DNA from: CAWEHT01 sp963808455
GTDB taxonomy: Bacteria > Chloroflexota > Anaerolineae > CG2-30-64-16
Assembly: GCA_963808455.1 (NCBI GenBank)
Contig: CAWEHT010000279.1
Span: forward strand, 1 to 17,043
Length of the DNA: 17,043 bases
Reading direction: 5' to 3'
The notes beneath the pieces were generated by a model. That model saw nothing but the letters and a program-made list of their open reading frames with translations, searched no databases and had not been told where the DNA came from. This document shows positions 1 to 8,907 of the stretch, in pieces (the first letter of the stretch is position 1; each line of letters opens with the position of its first letter). The position numbers and the translations under genes were made by a program.

Positions 1-91
1 GGGTTGCTCCATAGCCTTGACACGCTACCGTGTACGTAATCGTGGAGTGAGGGTCCTTCAGATTGGACTGGAAGGTGACGACGAACTCCAT
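1..91 (-). CDS. Hypothetical protein, N-terminal 30 codons only (runs off left edge)
   Basis: The frame opens with ATG at 91-89 and stays open to the window edge. The visible N-terminus reads MEFVVTFQSNLKDP and continues with a Thr-rich stretch. A strong Shine-Dalgarno (AAGGAG, 7 nt before the ATG) supports the start. It lies 73 bp downstream of the EACC1-like gene on the same strand, so the two are probably co-transcribed. I do not recognise the family from 30 residues. If the neighbour really is EACC1, this slot is where an effector or protease of such systems could sit, but that is only inference from context. Confidence 0.5.
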   Translation of the reverse strand, partial: MEFVVTFQSNLKDPHSTITYTVACQGYGAT

Positions 92-164
92 GTTGCGTCT
101 CCTTGCGCGGCCTGAAAACGGCGGCTGACTACAAGGTGGTCTGGCTTCTCCTTCGGTCGGGCGG

Positions 165-494
165 CTATTGGCGGGCCTGGATCGAGAGCCTCACGTGCTC
201 GATATCCATGTCCGCCAGCCCGATGCGCGTGCCATCCGGCAGGATGATGAGCAGGGCCGGACTCGATCCCCCGTGAGCCAGATGCTTCTTGCGGAAATCT
301 TGATAGAAACGGTAGACGATGTCAACCGACTGCAGGATAGCTGCCGAGACCACAATCATCGTCACCGCATCCAGCCCCTGGGCTTCCGGCAGCGGCGTTA
401 CGGCGACGCGGCCGCACGAGGCCAACTGCGCGGCAAGCGCCCGCGCCTCCGTCTCGGAGTCCGGGCTGCTGATCTCGATGTCGAAGTTGAACAT
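165..494 (-). CDS. Small EACC1-like protein (effector-associated constant component), 109 aa
   Basis: I chose the ATG at 494 (MFNFDIEISS) because GGGAG lies 8-12 nt upstream; the frame could extend 25 codons further to 569, but that part has no ribosome site and is low-complexity. The protein has an N-terminal beta-strand segment, a hydrophobic stretch around residues 44-56 (LDAVTMIVVSAAILQSVD) that suggests a helix in or on the membrane, then a basic segment (FRKKH) and a C-terminal strand pair around 'LLIILPDGTRIGL'. This order resembles the EACC1 family known from NTP-dependent bacterial conflict systems, where it accompanies proteases or other effectors. The resemblance is by pattern, not alignment. 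It lies 88 bp downstream of the truncated nucleotidyltransferase. Confidence 0.5.
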   Translation of the reverse strand: MFNFDIEISSPDSETEARALAAQLASCGRVAVTPLPEAQGLDAVTMIVVSAAILQSVDIVYRFYQDFRKKHLAHGGSSPALLIILPDGTRIGLADMDIEHVRLSIQARQ

Positions 495-582
495 GCTTTG
501 CCGCTCCCTGCGAGGCAGGCTGTCGCTGTCCGCGTTAGATAGGGCGAAAAGGGGTCCAGCCGGCGGCATGGTGCGCCGCGTC

Positions 583-687
583 CTAATCGGTGTACTGAAC
601 GAGCGCGTAGCCGCCCACGACCAGATACCTAACCTGGCTGGCGTTGAAAAGCCTCAACAGCTCGTTGAAGTCGGAGTTGACGAACAT
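583..687 (-). pseudogene. N-terminal remnant of a MNT-type nucleotidyltransferase
   Basis: Only 34 codons remain, beginning MFVNSDFNELLRLFN and reaching the start of the nucleotidyltransferase core (YLVVGGYALVQYTD), then TAG. In intact relatives the glycine pair is followed by an Asp-x-Asp metal site within about 15 residues. That site and the rest of the domain are missing here, so the product cannot be catalytic. No continuation is visible in other frames between 583 and 494, which points to a deletion rather than a frameshift. The start lies inside the end of the upstream small gene (59-nt overlap in another frame). Such pairs of a short helical protein plus a nucleotidyltransferase are often treated as toxin-antitoxin-like modules. 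Confidence 0.6.
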
Positions 688-835
688 CGCCGCCCCTGGC
701 CTTGTGGGCATGCACGACGAGTTCCCAGGTGGCGTCGAAGCGCGCCTGAGGGGACTGGCCCTGCCAGAATTCGAGATCGAACGACCGGTCGAGCTCGGCC
801 AGCCAGCCGTGTCGTTCCATGGGAATCGTCGCCAT
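629..835 (-). CDS. Conserved small protein upstream of nucleotidyltransferase (antitoxin-like partner)
   Basis: This 68-residue protein contains the segments RHGWLAELDRSFDLEFW and ARFDATWELVVHAHKARGGD and ends in a charged tail (RLQRAVEAFQRQPG). I recall similar short proteins placed directly upstream of nucleotidyltransferase genes in environmental bacteria. It is mostly helical with no membrane segment. I start at the ATG at 835 because AGG sits 5 nt upstream; a GTG two codons earlier (841) is an alternative. The gene overlaps the next start by 59 nt. It lies about 87 nt downstream of the near-consensus promoter in repeat R1, which probably drives it. Confidence 0.6.
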   Translation of the reverse strand: MATIPMERHGWLAELDRSFDLEFWQGQSPQARFDATWELVVHAHKARGGDVRQLRLQRAVEAFQRQPG

Positions 836-921
836 TTCCACCTGATGTTGCGCCGGCGCAAACTATCCGTCTCGGCATGACGGAAGGCAGTGCGCCGTGC
901 CTTACCCTTACCCTGCAACTA

Positions 922-950
922 ATTCTACGCTCCGGACCGGCCCCTGTCAA
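922..950 (-). promoter_or_regulatory. Sigma-70-like promoter at the edge of repeat R1, firing leftward
   Basis: On the minus strand TTGACA (950-945) is followed after exactly 17 bp by TAGAAT (927-922). It points at the small operon starting at 835. The same arrangement recurs in repeat R5 with TAAAAT as the -10, so the promoter is part of the conserved repeat edge. A start of transcription near 915 would leave a leader of about 80 nt. Confidence 0.7.
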
Positions 951-1430
951 TCAGCTGCCGCGTGGGCACGTGAGCGCACACCTCGCCGGCCATCCGGCGA
1001 TCGGCAGGGCGCACGGCTCAAGTTTCGCGGGCCCGCCGCCTCGCGTACCGTAAGCGACGTCGAACGTGTTGACGTCTGGGACCGCGAAAGCCGCGAAACC
1101 GACACGAAAACGCACGAAAACACCCGGCGCGACCAGGGGCACGGCGGGCATGGCGGCACGCGCAGCCCGGCCGGGCCGTGGGCGTACCCCCTTTTTACAT
1201 CTTGCTCCAAGATGCATTTGCGCTTCCCCCGCCCGCAACGGGGCGGAGCGGGGGGCTCTCAGCGCCTCGCCGGCCCGCGGCGAGACCTTTTCGTGTCTTT
1301 CGCGTCGTTTCGCGTGTTTCGCGATCCAAACGTTTCGCGTCGTTTCGCGTGTTTCGCGATCCAAAGCGTCCCCCGCGTGTTTCGCGATCCAAGCGTTTCG
1401 CGTGGTTTCGCGTCACTTCGTCGTCCAGAC
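922..1430. repeat. Long intergenic repeat, copy R1 (promoter module + inverted-repeat module)
   Basis: Module A (922 to about 1060) carries the promoter and the conserved phrases 'cggccatccggc', 'ggctcaagtttcgcgggc' and 'ccgccgcctcgc'. Module B (1074-1430) opens with GTCTGG, has a left arm of GCGAAA/CACGAAAA words and closes with the complementary words (CTTTTCGTG, GTTTCGCG, then GTCCAGAC). The arms enclose about 130 bp containing 'ggcgggcatggcggca' and 'agcccggccgggcc'. In this copy the right arm has expanded: the word GTTTCGCGATCCAA or a close variant occurs three times. Open frames through it on both strands encode only Arg/Lys/Thr-rich repeats and are not genes. The stretch 1431-1590 beyond it shows nothing else definite. 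Confidence 0.85.
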
Positions 1431-1612
1431 CGCCGGGCACCAGGGCAAGAGCCTGAACCACACCCATCGGCAAGTGCATGATCCCGACGCAAGTCAACGC
1501 GCGTCGCAAGGCGCCGCACGGCCAGGTTGCCGCCCGGGTAAACCATTGCACGGAAGCGCCATTATGGCGATAGGTAGGGTAAAATAGGGCCATGGGGCGG
1601 AAGGGAGGACCA

Positions 1613-3137
1613 ATGCTAGGGCAAAAACCAGCCAGGATAGAGTTAAGCGATACCGGGGTGCTAATACTGCTCGCGCTGGCGCGCGTCTGTTGCAGGTCTT
1701 TACCAACGGGCAGTACGGCTTTCACCAGGATGAATTGGTCACATTGGATGCGGCCGCGCATCACCTGGCCTGGGGCTACGTCGCCTGGCCACCCATCACG
1801 CCCTTTCTGGCGCGCGCGTGGCGCTGTCATTGTTTGGCCCGTCGCTCATTGGCCTGCGCACCTTTGCCGTCCTGGCTGAAGGCTTCGTGATGCTGCTGGT
1901 GGGCTTGATGGTGCGCGACCTGGGCGGCAGCCGCTGGGCTCAGATCCTCTGCGTGGTGGCCGTTGCCACGTCGCCCAATTCCATCGTTCAGGGCGGGCTT
2001 TTCCAATATGAAACCTTCGACTATCTCTGCTGGGTGCTGCTGGCCTTTACGGTGGTGCGCCTGTTGAAGTCCCAAAACCCACGCTGGTGGCTGGGGATCG
2101 GCGCGGCCATCGGCATCGGGATGATGACCAAATACACCATCGCCTTTTCGGTTGCCGGGGTGATCGTGGGCGTCCTGGCGACCCGCAACCGGCGCTACCT
2201 GGCCAGCCCCTGGCCCTGGGGCGGCGCTCTGCTGGCGCTGGTGATATGGCTGCCCAACCTGCTCTGGCAAGCTCAGAACGGCTGGATTTCGCTCCATTTC
2301 CTGGCCAGCATCCACGCTCGCGACGTGCAGGCCGGTCAGGCCAGCAGCTTCTTGATAGACCAGATCAAGTTCAACTTGAACCCGGTGATGTTGTTCTTGG
2401 TGATCGCCGGGCTCTGGTATTTCTTCTTTTCGCCTGCCGGGCAGCGCTACCGGATGATGGGTTGGATGTACGCCACGCCCTTCATCCTGTACGTTCTCAC
2501 CCAGGGGAAGGGCTATTATCTGGCGCCGGCCTACCCGATGCTCGCGGCAGGCGGCGCGGCCTGGTGGGAAAGTCACCTCGCCGGCATCGCCAACCGGAGA
2601 CGGGCGCGCGCCTGGCGATGGACGACCTGGGGCCTCCTGGGCGTCTTTGCGGCGCTTTTGACCGCCGTGCTGCTGCCGGTCGCCCCTCTAGGCTCTGCCT
2701 GGTGGGGTGTGATCAGCAAGAATAACGCTGACCTGAACGCAGAAATCGGCTGGCCGCAGCTGGTGCAGGCCGTGGCAAAGGCCTACGATTCGCTACCGGC
2801 GGCCGAAAAACCCGGCGTGGCCATCCTGGCGGCCAGCTCCGGCGAGGTCGGATCGATCGACCTTTACGGCCCGGCCTATGGCCTGCCCGGGGTCATCAGC
2901 GGCTTCGATTCATACTGGCGGTACGGCTATGGGAACCCGCCTCCCCAGACGTTGCTTGTGGTGGGCTTTCCAACCAGCTTCCTGGCCAACTTCCAGGACT
3001 GCAAGTTGATCGCGCCGATCACCACTCCTTACAACATCCAGAACGAAGAAACCATCAACCACAGGGCCATCTACCTGTGCCACGATCTGCGCCAGCCCTG
3101 GCCCGATTTCTGGCGGCATTTCCAGTATTTCGGCTAG
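1613..3137 (+). CDS. GT39-family membrane glycosyltransferase, two frameshifts in the first 70 codons
   Basis: The product is a polytopic membrane protein of the ArnT/PMT type, which transfers sugars from polyprenyl-phosphate donors outside the membrane. ATG 1613 is preceded by AAGGGAGG at 6-nt spacing. After correcting two frame breaks the protein is about 506 aa, a normal length. The catalytic loop reads NGQYGFHQDELVTLD (DE at residues 39-40), followed by 'AWPPITPFLAR' and many hydrophobic segments. The breaks are at about 1678-1686 and 1811-1818. Each is repaired by removing one GC pair from a GCGC tract (restoring LALARLLQVFTNG and FLARVALSLFG). As written, the frame from 1818 alone would lack the catalytic loop. 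It is either a pseudogene, a slippage-prone gene or carries sequence errors. Confidence 0.85.
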
Positions 3138-3189
3138 CCCATGCGGGCCGGGCTCCGGCCGGCAGCCGTCTGAAGCCCCTTCGCCCGGC

Positions 3190-3434
3190 CTACCAACGCG
3201 CACTGCTGGCGGCGTTGACGTCTGGACCACGAAAGTCGCGAAATCGACACGAAAACGCACGAAAGCGCCCGCGCGACCAGGGGGCCGGCGAGCATTGCGG
3301 CATGCACGCCCCCTCTCTGAGCGCCTCGCCGGCCCGCGGCGCGACCTTTTCGTGTCTTTCGCTTCGTTTCGCGTGTTTCGCGATCCAAACGTCTCGCGTC
3401 GTTTCGCGATCCAAACGTTTCGCGCGGCTTCGCG
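3190..3434. repeat. Long intergenic repeat, copy R2 (module B, module A missing)
   Basis: It starts with 'gcgcactgctggcggcgttgac', then GTCTGG at 3220, left arm words (CACGAAAACGCACGAAAG), a core 'gagcattgcggcatgcacg' and right arm words (CTTTTCGTG, GTTTCGCGATCCAAACG twice). Module A with its promoter edge is not recognisable before it. The 3138-3189 stretch between the GT39 stop and this repeat shows nothing definite. Confidence 0.8.
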
Positions 3435-3824
3435 GTTATGGAGTTGGCCCGTGTCAATCAAAGCCGCCGCCGCGCTGCCGCGCGGGCGCACACCACGCCA
3501 TCCATCCGGCCATCGGCAAAGCGTACGGCTCAAGGTTTCGCGGGCCCGCCGCCTCGCGCACTGCTGGCGGCGTTGACCCCTGGACCGCGAAAGCCGCGGC
3601 GTTGAACGTCTGGACCACGAAAGTCGCGAAACCGACACGAAAACGCACGAAAGCGCCCGCGCGACGCACGCGGCCGGCGGGCATTGCGGCATGCACGCCC
3701 CCTCTCTGAGCGCCTCGCCGGCCCGCGGCGCGACCTTTTCGTGTCTTTCGCTTCGTTTCGCGTGTTTCGCGATCCAAACGTCTCGCGTCGTTTCGCGATC
3801 CAAACGTTTCGCGCGGCTTCGCGG
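3435..3824. repeat. Long intergenic repeat, copy R3
   Basis: Module A (3436 to about 3575) includes TGTCAA at 3452-3457 (a minus-strand TTGACA), but the hexamer 17 bp further on reads CGCGAA, so the promoter is not functional. Module B starts at GTCTGG 3608 and is preceded by a partial duplicate of its own left arm (3577-3598). By eye, 3681-3944 is identical to 3292-3555, a 389-bp shift. Confidence 0.85.
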
Positions 3825-4163
3825 TTATGGAGTTGGCCCGTGTCAATCAAAGCCGCCGCCGCGCTGCCGCGCGGGCGCACACCACGCCATCCATCCGGCC
3901 ATCGGCAAAGCGTACGGCTCAAGGTTTCGCGGGCCCGCCGCCTCACACACCGCTGGCGGCGTTGACGTCTGGACCACGAAAGTCGCGAAACCGACACAAA
4001 AACGCACGAAAGCGCCCGCGCGGCCACGCGGCCGGCGGGCATTGCGGCATGCACAGCCCGGCCGGGCCGCGGCGGTGCCCCTTCGTGACTTCGCGCTTCG
4101 TGCGCTTCGCTACGCTTCGCGCGTTCGTGGTCCAAACGCTTCGCGCGGTTTCGCGTTTTCGTC
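3825..4163. repeat. Long intergenic repeat, copy R4 (diverged right arm)
   Basis: Module A (3825 to about 3960) is identical to that of R3 up to 3944 and likewise lacks a -10. Module B begins with GTCTGG at 3967. Its centre carries 'agcccggccgggccgcgg' as in R1 and R5, and its right arm uses a different word set (cttcgtgac, gcgcttcg, ttcgtggtccaaacg). This suggests it is an older copy than R2/R3. It ends 24 bp from the stop codon of the restriction gene. Confidence 0.8.
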
Positions 4164-4187
4164 AACCCGGGCTGTTGGATAACACCT

Positions 4188-6996
4188 TCATGGTGCTCGC
4201 TCAGCTCCCCGTTGCCCCGCCCGCTGCAAATTTAGCGCCACCAGCCGCTCCAGGATCTCCTCGTCCGGCAGGTCGTGCGGCCAGCGGTAGGCATCCAGCA
4301 CGGCCTCGTCGAGGCGCTTGTGCGCCAGTTCCAGCCAGGTTGGCCGCTGGTTGTAAAGGTTGGTCAGCGTCCGCCTCTTCAGCTCGTCCGCGCCGGCGCC
4401 GGGCGGGTCCAGCCAGGCGTCGCGCTTGGCGACCAGATCGCGCGCCGCGCCGGCGATGGCCCTCACGAGCGCGTCCTGGCCCTCGGCCGGCTCCTTGCCG
4501 GGCGGCCAGGGGAAGGGGTAAGTCTCGAAGGTGGTTGTGGGGGTGTAGCGAAAACCGCTTTCGGCCTCGCGCAACTGGGTGCCCGTAGCACGCGCCCATA
4601 GCTCGTGAGATGTGGAATGTAGAACCCCGATGAAGTAATCATCATCGCGGGCGATAGCGACCACCTCACAGTCTGGAAGGACCGCCGAGTCGGCCCAAAC
4701 GAATAGCCGATGCTTGGACACCCGCGGCGACAGAACTATGCGGGGAAGCCCCCGCCTCGCCGAGCCCAGGTTGCCGCCGCTACGCCCCAGGTGCCACCAG
4801 TAGGTTCTGCGTTGCCTGTCGGCGTTCTTCTCACGCAGGGGCCTTACGTAGGCTCTCACGTATTCGAAAGGTGCCTCAAAGAGAGAGGCCTCCTCCATGC
4901 TGAGTTCGCCAAAATCAATTATGAACCTACGCCTTGGCCGCCGCGTAATGTCCGCTCCGTTCATCCACGGCTTGATGACCTGCGCATTGGAAGCACCGTG
5001 GGGATTGGGCTGGTTCAGCATCATGGTGGCCAGGGAGGAGTCTATATCGAACGGCCCGACCTTCACCGGCCCCTGGAATGCGAAGCCAGCGTTCTCGGCC
5101 AGGCGTTCGGCTTTTGTAAGGTCTAGGCTGGCGGTGAGATCGGCATTGATGCTGGCAACCCCCTTGCCGTTCAGCAGCCGGGCGCCACCGGCGTTTTCAC
5201 CGAACCCGACCATTGAGACGTGAACGCTGGCGCCGTCCAGCACCCAGTCCCGGTCAGACTGAGCCCAAAAGATGCCACAAGTCTCCTTGATTCGTTCTAG
5301 CACCTTGCGGCTGGCGCCACCGCGGATGCCCTGTGTCGCCAGGAGACCGGCTCGCCTGGTGCTTCCGCGCGCAAGCTGTTCACGCGCCCGTTCGAACCAG
5401 TAGCAGACAAGGTCCGCACCGTGCGGCACAGGGTCACGGTACAACGCGTACAGGTCGTTGACGTACCGGTCGCCCAGCACTGATCGAAGCCGCCTGCTGC
5501 CCAGGAACGGCGGGTTGCCGATGATCACGCACGCCTCGGGCCACTCGGGCTCGACCGGATGGCCACCGGCATCGTAGCTCAGGATCGCGTCCATCAGCAG
5601 GATGTTGTGCAGCGGCTTCAGGATCGGCTCCGAAGGCACGCCGAAGCCGTTCTCCCGCAGCCACTGGATGTAGCCGATCCACACCGTCACCTGCGCCAGC
5701 TCGTGCGCGTAAGGGTTGAGCTCGATGCCGTGCAGCTGCTCCGGCGATACCATGGGCAGGGGCCAGGTGTCGCCCAGCGACACCGCCAGGTTGATGGCCT
5801 CCTTCTCGAGGTCCAGGAGCAGCCGCAACGCGACGTAGAGGAAGTTGCCGCTGCCGCACGCGGCGTCCAGCACCGTGGTCGCCGCCAGCTCGGCGCGGAA
5901 GCCCCTCAGCAGGGCGAAGAGCTCGGCGTCCAGCCGGGGGCGCCTGGCGCCGTTGGCGGCGTCCCGGCGCGCTGCCAGCTCGCGCGCCCGGGCCTGGACG
6001 TCCGCCCAGCGCCGCCGGAGCGGCGCCATCAGCACCGGTTCCACGATCAGCAAGATGTCTTCCTCGGCGGTATAGTGGGCGCCCAGCTGGGAGCGCTTCG
6101 AAGGGTCAAGGCTGCGCTCGAAGAGGGTGCCGAAGATGGAGGGCTTGATGCCCGACCAGTCCAGCGCGCTGCACGCGCAGCAGCGTGTCGAGGGCGTCGC
6201 TGTCCATGTCCAGCACGGTCGTGTCGTCGAAGAGCCCGCCGTCGAAATGCGGGATCTCGTCGGCCCCGAAGAAGCCGCCCTCCGTCATGGCCTGGAACAG
6301 GGGCACGAGCTGCTGGCGGAACGCCCCCGGGCGGCGGTGGGCGCCGGCCAGCAGCCGTCCCAGGATGCCCCTGGGTAGCAGGTCCGCATCCTCCGCGAAC
6401 AGGCAGAACAGAACGCGGATCAGGAAATGCGCCGAATCGTGAGGCTCGGCGCCCCACCTGATCAGGAGCCCTGCCAGACGCGCGAACTCCGCCGCGGCGG
6501 CCTGGGTGACCTGTTCCGTGGTCTGGGGCGCCTTGAAGGAGTCGGGGTCGGTGAAGGCCCGGCGCAGCGCGTCGAGCCCGGCGGGCGTGAGCAGGTCGTC
6601 GAGGGTGATCCGGTAAACCTTCTTGACCGTGTTGGTGAAATTCGTGTGGATGCGGATCTCGGAGATGTCGCAGACCACCAGCAGCGGAGGGTTTAGCAGG
6701 CCATCGCGGTATTGGAGCAGCTGCTGGTAGGCTTTGTCGAGGTCGCCGTGCTTGCCTTTGTACTCCCAGGCGAAGCAGCCGCGCCTCCAGACGTCCGCCC
6801 GGCCCTGCCCGCCGGTCTGCTTGACGACGTTCGCCTCGAATGCGAACCACGTGCCGGCCGGGTCGGCCTCGATGGGGGCGGGCTGGCCGATCAGGGCGCA
6901 GAGGTCGTTGAAATGGGTCTGCGCGGCCGCGTGCTCTTTGACGGTGGCGTGCTTCCACTTGGCGACGAATTCTTGCGGGGACAGGACTGGCGGCAT
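4188..6996 (-). CDS. Type IIL (MmeI-like) restriction-methylation fusion enzyme, one frameshift
   Basis: One polypeptide combines an endonuclease, adenine methyltransferase and target-recognition domain. Corrected length is 936 aa, close to MmeI (about 919). ATG 6996 has GAAGGGG upstream. The N-terminal PD-(D/E)XK nuclease shows D68 (GRADVW) and E78-Y-K80 (FAWEYKGK), the spacing known for MmeI. A helical spacer follows, then LGAHYTAEEDI, SAM motif I DAACGSGN (about 378-385) and catalytic NPPF (about 495-498). The C-terminal part holds the recognition domain ('RYTPTTTFETYPFPWPP'). The frame breaks at about 6172-6180, where adding one GC pair (CTGCGCGCGTGC) joins DTLLR to ACSALDWSGIKPSIFGTL. 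Unrepaired, the nuclease half ends at 6106 and the methylase half has no good start. Members of this family need no separate specificity or nuclease gene. Confidence 0.9.
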
Positions 6997-7033
6997 CGGC
7001 GATCCCCTTCGCAGGGCTGAAGACGGGCGAAGC

Positions 7034-8852
7034 TAAGTCTGGATTTCGCAAGATGATCAACCATGGCCGCTGAGATACCGTTCGGCAGGCGGAAAGCCCA
7101 AAGCTTCCAAGATCGTGGCCAGCGGCGGGGCCAGTCCCACCAGCTGCTGCAGACGGCTGTGGTCGCGGAAGATCAAGACCAATACGCTGAGCGTGGCGAA
7201 TTGCTCGATCAGGGCCGTTCCAGACAGTCGCGTCAAAGTCCGACGGGCCAGCAACTCCAACACGGCAAAGACCAACAACGACACCATAACGCAAAAGACC
7301 AAGGCTTGAATGCGCTCGGCCTTGTGCAGGTAGACCGGGCGGATGTCCAGCGGCCCCTTGAGCAACGCATAGCGCTTTTCCGGTACGTCACGGCGCTTGG
7401 AACGAGCCAACATCTGCTCGGCGTCCAGGCCCTGGGCGCTGGTGCCCAACACATAGCGCCCGTCCAGACGGGCGGCCTCGGCCAACGCCGTTTCGCAGCG
7501 CGTCCAGACGATGGACAAAGGGACTTCGGGCGTGCCGCCCTGGACTTGGACCTCCAAGAACGAGCGGGCCGGATGCCGCCGCAGCAGAGTGGCCACACGT
7601 TTTTCGACGGTCGTCGGGGTGGTGTATGGGCGGCGGCCCAGCTTGCCGGCCAGATCGGTCAGGGCCTGTTCCAGGCGTTGCAACTGGGTGGCCCGCAGCT
7701 GGGCATCCAGACGAGCTTTGCCCGGACTCCAGACCACCATGGCCTGCAACGGTCGCTCGACAGGGTGGCCATCCACCTCGGGCAGGACCAGCTCGCGCAC
7801 CACGCCCTGATAGGATTCCCAATCCGTGGCGTCCTGGGCGCGTTGGGGCCGATAGGCCAGCGGCGCGGCCTGCAATTCGGCTACCGAAACACTGGCCAGC
7901 AGACGTCGTACGGCGCCCTGGCCGACGGATGGATCCAGTGGCCCCAGAAAGTCGACCTGGCTGCGGCAATAGGCCGCCATGGCCACCTCGGTCAGCATCG
8001 CTCGGTCGCTGACTACCAACGGGCGCGGCGCCAACGGATCGCGGGCGGGCAGCAGGGCCAGCAGCTTCTGCAACCGCTGCAGATTGGCCACGGGCGTCGT
8101 GCGGTCGGCCACGTTGCCCGCCAGGATGTGGTAATCCACCGGCACGCCGCCATCGGTCGTCACTGTGGTTGCCAGTTCCAACTGTTGGCGATCAGGACGA
8201 TGGTCCCGGCTGTAGCCAAACGTGATGTCGGCGACCTCTTCGTACGCGCCGCAGAACGAAACCGAGGTGATATCGTAGGCCAGCTGCGAGAGGTCCAGAT
8301 CGAAGGCGGGCACCGCTTGGACGATCAAGTCTTGCCACAATTGATCCAGGTGCGGGGCCAGCTGATCCAGGGTGCGGGCCAGACGATCATCGTTGCATTG
8401 GTCCGCTTCCAGATCCAACAGATCCGGCACGACCGTTTGGGCGGCCCACGCCTCGACATGAACCAGGGGCATGGGGGCCAGCAGCCGATTGAGGACCAGC
8501 AACTCGGTGACGCGGCCCGGATCCAGATCGGCCGCGCTGGCACCCTGCGACAAGCAACACCGGTTGACAACGTCTCGCAACTGCAATTCTTCCAAAATGG
8601 GGACCAGCAGCGGCACGGCCCCCAACTGAGTTACCAGTTGTTGATCCAACTGGGCATTGAGCGCGGCGGCTTGACCGGTGGGGGCCGGAGCGGGTTCCGG
8701 CCAGTGCCAGGCGCGAATTGGACGCGGACGGCGGGGCATGGGCAGACTCTCCAACCAACGAGAATGGCTCGGTCTGCTGGCATAGGGCATGGTCCTGAGG
8801 ACCAGCTTACCCAGAGAGTCTATCATGCATCACCGTGCGAAATCCAGACTAA
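7034..8852. mobile_element. Complete IS1634-like insertion sequence, about 1.82 kb
   Basis: Terminal inverted repeats lie at 7034-7057 and 8829-8852 and match at 21 of 24 positions; the shared core is AGTCTGGATTTCGCA. They enclose a single transposase gene on the minus strand whose stop codon starts at the inner edge of the left repeat. I found no direct target duplication: the flanks end 'gaagc' on the left and begin 'gggct' on the right. The element sits between the restriction gene (start at 6996) and the promoter in repeat R5 (8879-8907). Confidence 0.85.
7057..8739 (-). CDS. IS1634-family DDE transposase, 560 aa
   Basis: It catalyses cut-and-paste movement of the surrounding insertion sequence. 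The protein has an N-terminal DNA-binding region, then an RNase H-like DDE core: the first Asp in 'LAYDITSVSF', the second in 'LVVSDRAML', and the Glu in 'DVPEKRYALLKG', followed by the typical 'LDIRPVYLHKAERIQALVF' tail. I start at ATG 8739 (MPRRPRPIRAWHW), which has GGAG 9 nt upstream; an earlier ATG at 8826 lies in the terminal repeat and is unlikely. The frame is intact with no premature stop, so the element may be active. Its transcription runs toward the restriction gene 60 bp downstream, so read-through could express that gene. Confidence 0.9.
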   Translation of the reverse strand: MPRRPRPIRAWHWPEPAPAPTGQAAALNAQLDQQLVTQLGAVPLLVPILEELQLRDVVNRCCLSQGASAADLDPGRVTELLVLNRLLAPMPLVHVEAWAAQTVVPDLLDLEADQCNDDRLARTLDQLAPHLDQLWQDLIVQAVPAFDLDLSQLAYDITSVSFCGAYEEVADITFGYSRDHRPDRQQLELATTVTTDGGVPVDYHILAGNVADRTTPVANLQRLQKLLALLPARDPLAPRPLVVSDRAMLTEVAMAAYCRSQVDFLGPLDPSVGQGAVRRLLASVSVAELQAAPLAYRPQRAQDATDWESYQGVVRELVLPEVDGHPVERPLQAMVVWSPGKARLDAQLRATQLQRLEQALTDLAGKLGRRPYTTPTTVEKRVATLLRRHPARSFLEVQVQGGTPEVPLSIVWTRCETALAEAARLDGRYVLGTSAQGLDAEQMLARSKRRDVPEKRYALLKGPLDIRPVYLHKAERIQALVFCVMVSLLVFAVLELLARRTLTRLSGTALIEQFATLSVLVLIFRDHSRLQQLVGLAPPLATILEALGFPPAERYLSGHG

Positions 8853-8878
8853 GGGCTCGACCCCTTGTTCTTCGGCTG

Positions 8879-8907
8879 ATTTTACGCTCAGCACCGGCCC
8901 GTGTCAA
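8879..8907 (-). promoter_or_regulatory. Sigma-70-like promoter at the edge of repeat R5, firing leftward into the IS
   Basis: On the minus strand TTGACA (8907-8902) is followed after 17 bp by TAAAAT (8884-8879). It matches the R1 promoter in position within the repeat. Removing the insertion sequence would place it about 64 nt upstream of the restriction gene start, similar to the leader length seen at R1. Confidence 0.7.

Noticed and set aside
951..1364. Open frames inside the repeats (for example products rich in 'WIAKHAKRRE' and 'GSRNTRN')
   Set aside because: They arise from translation of the TTTCGCG-type short repeats, recur in every copy in several frames, lack ribosome sites and are not gene-like.
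1290..1430. Direct repeats suggestive of a CRISPR array
   Set aside because: Unit spacing is irregular, 'spacers' are themselves versions of the same word, and no cas genes are present.
1580..1585. TAAAAT upstream of GT39 as a -10 box
   Set aside because: No acceptable -35 lies 15-19 bp upstream; the match alone is too weak to report as a promoter.
5559..6461. A 300-codon open frame on the plus strand opposite the restriction gene
   Set aside because: It is Arg/Ala/Pro-rich shadow coding opposite conserved methyltransferase motifs.
7022..8862. Target-site duplication of the insertion sequence
   Set aside because: Flanks compared at several possible boundaries (7033-7036 and 8850-8853) share at most three bases in register, so no duplication is claimed.
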